8,418 nucleotides of DNA, taken from assembly GCA_900545835.1 (NCBI GenBank), contig URBB01000088.1, positions 1 to 8,418 on the forward strand, written 5' to 3'. A program made the position numbers and the translations under genes. The notes under the pieces are model-generated. The model made no database searches and was not told the DNA's origin. It worked only from the letters and a program-made list of their open reading frames with translations. Source of the stretch: an uncultured Collinsella sp. Lineage in GTDB: Bacteria; Actinomycetota; Coriobacteriia; Coriobacteriales; Coriobacteriaceae. Shown here in pieces: positions 5,572 to 8,418 of the stretch (position 1 is the first letter of the stretch; every line of letters starts with the position of its first letter).

Positions 5572-6069
5572 TCACGAAAAGCGATGTCTGAGCGCTTCGA
5601 CCACGTTGGGCGGCACAAACGTCGATACATCGCTGCCGAGCGAGGCGATCTGGCGAACAACCGAGCTCGAGATATAGCCGTACTGCGGCGCGCTCATGAC
5701 AAAGATGGACTCCAGCTCGCTATCCAAGCGATAATTGAGGTCGGCCTGCTGCAGCTCATACTCAAAGTCGGTCATGGCGCGCAGGCCCTTGACCACGGCC
5801 CCCGCCCCCTGCTCACGAGCGAAGTCGACCAAGAGGCCGGTAAAGGGCAGGACTTCGACGCCGTCGATATCACCGAGCGCCTCGCGGGCCAGCGCCACGC
5901 GCTCATCGAGCATAAACGTGGTGCCCACACCGTTTTTACCCTGCGACTCTGCAACAGCGACGATCACACTGGGAAAGATGCGGCGGGCGCGGCGGATCAC
6001 ATCGATATGGCCAAACGTGATGGGATCGAAGGTGCCCGGGACGATCACGCGGTTGATGGTGTCATTCAT
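5572..6069 (-). CDS. coaD: Phosphopantetheine adenylyltransferase CoaD
   Basis: CoaD transfers AMP from ATP to 4'-phosphopantetheine, forming dephospho-CoA, the penultimate step of coenzyme A synthesis in the cytoplasm. The product has 165 residues, a typical length. It shows the nucleotidyltransferase motif PGTFDPITFGH at 11-21 (TxGH at 18-21), the substrate-binding segment KGLRAMTDFEYELQQA at 94-109, and YISSSVVRQIASLG at 132-145 followed by VSTFVPPNV. The ATG at 6069 is chosen by this motif placement and by AGGAGG 6 bases upstream (6076-6081). The open frame extends much further upstream only as a shadow of rsmD. The gene overlaps the rsmD end by 8 bases, so the two are translationally linked. 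The pairing rsmD-coaD is widely conserved. No clear terminator follows. Confidence 0.97.
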   Translation of the reverse strand: MNDTINRVIVPGTFDPITFGHIDVIRRARRIFPSVIVAVAESQGKNGVGTTFMLDERVALAREALGDIDGVEVLPFTGLLVDFAREQGAGAVVKGLRAMTDFEYELQQADLNYRLDSELESIFVMSAPQYGYISSSVVRQIASLGSDVSTFVPPNVVEALRHRFS

Positions 6070-6718
6070 GGGCGTCCTCCTGAAACGTCGTGGCATCATT
6101 GTTGTCAGCATCGGTGCCGGCGCTATCGCCCTCACCATCGTCATCGCCGACCCAACGGAGCAGGTCGACCGAGGTAATGCCGTAGCGCTTCTCACGTACA
6201 GTCTCAAAGTCTGCCGGATGCGCGCCCGCATCGGCGGCGGCATGCTCAAACAGGGCGTAAGCGCCAGACGCAAGCAGACCCTGCTGGGCCAGATTCTGCA
6301 GCAGTTCCTCGACCGGCTCGGCACCAAAAGCATAGGGCGGGTCGAGCAGGACCAGATCAAAGGGGCCGCCCGGTACACGACCGCGTGAGGCACTCGTCAG
6401 CATGTCGCCCGTGACCACGCGCCGACGCGCACGGTCATGGCAGAGCGACTCGATATTCTTGGTAATGAGCCGCGCGGCGTTGCGATCGATCTCAAACGTC
6501 GTGAGCGAGCGGGCCCCACGAGAGAGCATCTCTAACCCTAAGGCACCGGAGCCGCCAAAGGCGTCCAACACACGAACCTCGTCCAAATCGAAATCGAATG
6601 CCGACATGACCATAGATGCGCACGCCTCGCGCACGCGATCAGTCGTGGGGCGGGTGACATCGCGACCACGGGGCTCCTCGATCTTACGACCGCGCCATTC
6701 GCCGCCGATGATTCTCAT
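6062..6718 (-). CDS. rsmD: 16S rRNA (guanine(966)-N(2))-methyltransferase RsmD
   Basis: RsmD methylates G966 of 16S rRNA in the small subunit using S-adenosylmethionine. The product has 218 residues. It starts MRIIGGEWRGRKIEEP and carries the family segment TRPTTDRVREA at 22-32. The SAM-binding motif VLDAFGGSGALGLEMLSRGA (50-69) and the catalytic DPPY at 126-129 of the N6/N2 methylase type follow. Near the C-terminus KRYGITSVDLLRWV closes the fold. Residues 191-218 form an acidic low-complexity tail (GDDDGEGDSAGTDADNND and onward) that is longer than in typical RsmD proteins; its 3' end also carries the coaD ribosome site, so part of its retention may be for coupling. The ATG at 6718 overlaps the recG stop in an ATGA junction, with GGAGG immediately and AAGGAGG 10 bases upstream. 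Confidence 0.94.
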   Translation of the reverse strand: MRIIGGEWRGRKIEEPRGRDVTRPTTDRVREACASMVMSAFDFDLDEVRVLDAFGGSGALGLEMLSRGARSLTTFEIDRNAARLITKNIESLCHDRARRRVVTGDMLTSASRGRVPGGPFDLVLLDPPYAFGAEPVEELLQNLAQQGLLASGAYALFEHAAADAGAHPADFETVREKRYGITSVDLLRWVGDDDGEGDSAGTDADNNDATTFQEDAHE

Positions 6719-8418
6719 CCTCCGCTGACCTCCTTAAAGATATGTCGATAACGCATGGCGACCGCGTCGCGCAAGGGACGCGTCGCCACAGAGTCAAGGT
6801 TGCAAGCATACCGCAAGAGCTCGACCGCGTCCAAATGGGCCCACTCGATCAGCTCCTCGTCGGCGTCCAGGTCGACAAAGCGCAGGGTCACACCACCATG
6901 CTGGCGATAACCCAGGATCTCGCCTTCATGGCGCAGGCGCAGGTCCATCTGGGCGAGCGTAAAGCCGTCCGAGGTCTTTTCGAGCGACTGGAGACGGTCT
7001 TGTGCCGCCGATGCGCCGCCGTTGCCCTTGGAGTGCGTCATGACCAGGCACGTGCCCGACACACTGCCACGGCCCACGCGGCCGCGCAGCTGGTGCAGGG
7101 CAGCCAATCCAAAGCGCTCGCCGTTCTCGATGACCATGACGGTGGCGTTAGGCACGTCGACGCCCACCTCGACCACCGTAGTCGAGACGAGCACGTCAAT
7201 CTCGCCACGCTTGAAGGCATCGATAACCTGGTCCTTCTCCCCCGCCGGCATGCGGCCGTGAAGGCGCTCGACGGTAAGCCCCGGCAACGCAAGACGCAGT
7301 CGGTCGAGCTCGGTTGCCGTATCGTGCAGCGGCACGGGGACGGTTACGCGGCCCTCGTCGTCGCGAGCAATACCGGGCACGTCTTCCAGCTCATCGGCCG
7401 AGTCACTCGGCTCCACGAGCGGACAAATCACGTAGGCCTGCTGACCCTTTTCATGCGCCTCGCGGATGGCGCCATAGGCGAGGTCACGGCTCGACTCGGT
7501 GAGCACGCGTGTCGTCACGCCAGCACCAGGGACGGGCCGATGGCGAATGATGCTCGTGTCCAGATCGCCGTAGACCGAAAGCGCCAGCGTACGCGGGATG
7601 GGCGTCGCCGTCATAACGAGCAGATCGGCACCCGGCCCCTTCGCGCGCAGGGCGTTGCGTTGGCCCACACCAAACCGGTGCTGTTCATCGATGACCACGA
7701 GCGACAGATGCTTGAACGCAACGTTATCCGAAAGAACCGCGTGGGTGCCAAAGAGCACGTCAAGCTCGCCCGATTCCAGCTGTGCATGGATGCGCTCGCG
7801 CTCTGCGGCCGGCGTGGCACCCGTCAGAAGTGCCCAGGACATGCCGGCCTGCGAGAGCAGAGGGCCGGTCTTATCGGCATATTGGCGCGCCAGCACGCCC
7901 GTGGGCGCCATAACGCAGGCCTGCGTGCCGCTATCGGCAGCCACAGCCAGCGCGCAGGCGGCAACGGCGGTCTTACCGGTACCGACATCGCCCAGCAGCA
8001 GACGGTTCATCACGCGCCCGCCATCGCACATGTCATGCAGGATGTCTTGGAATGCGGCCTCCTGCTCGTCGCTCAGCGAAAACGGAAGGGCCTGTTTAAG
8101 CGCGCCCAGATGCTCGCCCGCAGTGTGGGCATAGGGCACCACATCGACCAGGCCGCCGTCGTTGCGCAGACGCAGCGCCAGCTGCAGGTAGAGGCACTCC
8201 TCGTAGGCAAGACGCCGGCGTGCGATGTCGCGCTCAGCCATGCTCGAGGGAAAGTGGATCGAACGCAACGCGCGGGCATTGCTCATGAGCTTCCGCTTTG
8301 CGCGCAGCGGCGCGGGAATCGGATCGAACGGATTGCCGACGACCTCGAGCGCGCCGCTTACGATGCGGCGCATCCACGCCTGGCTCACGCCATCACTCAC
8401 GTAATGGACCGGCAGGAT
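6715..8418 (-). CDS. recG: ATP-dependent DNA helicase RecG, partial (N-terminus beyond the window)
   Basis: RecG is a superfamily 2 double-strand translocase that remodels stalled replication forks and branched DNA. The frame is open to the right edge (567 residues seen); the missing N-terminal part should hold the wedge/OB-fold domain, since full proteins are near 700 residues. The GTG at 8400 is internal: upstream codons ILPVHY continue the conserved segment before the helicase core. In numbering of the visible part, Walker A GDVGTGKT is at 143-150, the DEQHRFG box at 244-250, TATPIPRT at 270-277 and QLRGRVGRG at 443-451. A low-complexity acidic stretch (SDSADELED and onward, about 338-372) looks like a loop insertion between helicase lobes. 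The C-terminal translocation motif region reads LRHEGEILGYRQHGG, unlike the usual RGPGE..GTRQSG. The stop overlaps the rsmD start (ATGA). Confidence 0.96.
   Translation of the reverse strand: MLPVHYVSDGVSQAWMRRIVSGALEVVGNPFDPIPAPLRAKRKLMSNARALRSIHFPSSMAERDIARRRLAYEECLYLQLALRLRNDGGLVDVVPYAHTAGEHLGALKQALPFSLSDEQEAAFQDILHDMCDGGRVMNRLLLGDVGTGKTAVAACALAVAADSGTQACVMAPTGVLARQYADKTGPLLSQAGMSWALLTGATPAAERERIHAQLESGELDVLFGTHAVLSDNVAFKHLSLVVIDEQHRFGVGQRNALRAKGPGADLLVMTATPIPRTLALSVYGDLDTSIIRHRPVPGAGVTTRVLTESSRDLAYGAIREAHEKGQQAYVICPLVEPSDSADELEDVPGIARDDEGRVTVPVPLHDTATELDRLRLALPGLTVERLHGRMPAGEKDQVIDAFKRGEIDVLVSTTVVEVGVDVPNATVMVIENGERFGLAALHQLRGRVGRGSVSGTCLVMTHSKGNGGASAAQDRLQSLEKTSDGFTLAQMDLRLRHEGEILGYRQHGGVTLRFVDLDADEELIEWAHLDAVELLRYACNLDSVATRPLRDAVAMRYRHIFKEVSGG

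Noticed and set aside
5548..5580. Possible terminator after coaD (T-run GTTTTTTATT near the stop)
   Set aside because: No GC-rich stem precedes the T-run; only a four-pair hairpin follows it, which is the wrong order for an intrinsic terminator.
6070..6393. N-terminal extension of coaD to a 273-residue protein
   Set aside because: The extension overlaps rsmD entirely, is Arg/Pro/Ser-rich shadow sequence, and the CoaD fold begins at the ATG with AGGAGG at 6076-6081.
1..8418. Search for a mobile element, defence system, CRISPR array, tRNA or other new system
   Set aside because: Every stretch is accounted for by a conserved housekeeping gene or a gap of at most about 115 bases; I saw no spaced repeats, transposase, integrase or tRNA-like fold.

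Overview
The window is a compact stretch of core bacterial genome. All ten protein-coding genes lie on the minus strand, so in transcription order they run from the right edge to the left: recG (5' end cut off by the window) - rsmD - coaD - a SepIVA/DivIVA-like coiled-coil gene - yceD (DUF177) - rpmF - plsX - acpP - rnc - smc (3' half cut off). The sequence is visibly GC-rich, and smc codons in this window avoid TTA, CTA and TCA almost completely. A DivIVA-type coiled-coil gene directly before DUF177 and rnc-smc, with GC-rich low-gap genes, points to an actinobacterium. Protein style and gene order fit Coriobacteriia, perhaps a Collinsella-like gut organism. That placement is inference from memory, not a database result.

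Right part (about 5572-8418): recG, rsmD and coaD form one translationally coupled unit. recG and rsmD share an ATGA junction, and rsmD and coaD overlap by 8 bases, with the coaD Shine-Dalgarno inside rsmD. They encode a fork-remodelling helicase, a 16S rRNA methyltransferase and the coenzyme A biosynthesis adenylyltransferase.

Middle part (about 4138-5571): a 68-base gap holds a possible extended -10 promoter. It is followed by the coiled-coil gene, yceD (joined by a TAATG stop/start) and rpmF, the zinc-ribbon protein L32. A strong hairpin plus U-run follows rpmF, only 17 bases before the plsX start codon.

Left part (1-4120): plsX, a second hairpin with a U-rich tail, then acpP, rnc and smc tightly packed (3- and 10-base gaps, TTG and GTG starts). 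PlsX and ACP serve phospholipid and fatty-acid synthesis, and CoaD makes the precursor of the ACP prosthetic group. L32, YceD, RsmD and RNase III serve ribosome production, while Smc, RecG and the DivIVA-like protein serve chromosome and cell-division functions. The locus therefore links growth-related processes.

I found no mobile element, CRISPR array, tRNA, rRNA or defence system, and no gap longer than 300 bases. The most interesting points are within familiar genes: an Asn at a metal-binding Asp position of RNase III, an Asn in place of the Asp before the phosphopantetheine Ser of ACP, an altered motif near the RecG C-terminus, and two terminator-like hairpins flanking plsX.
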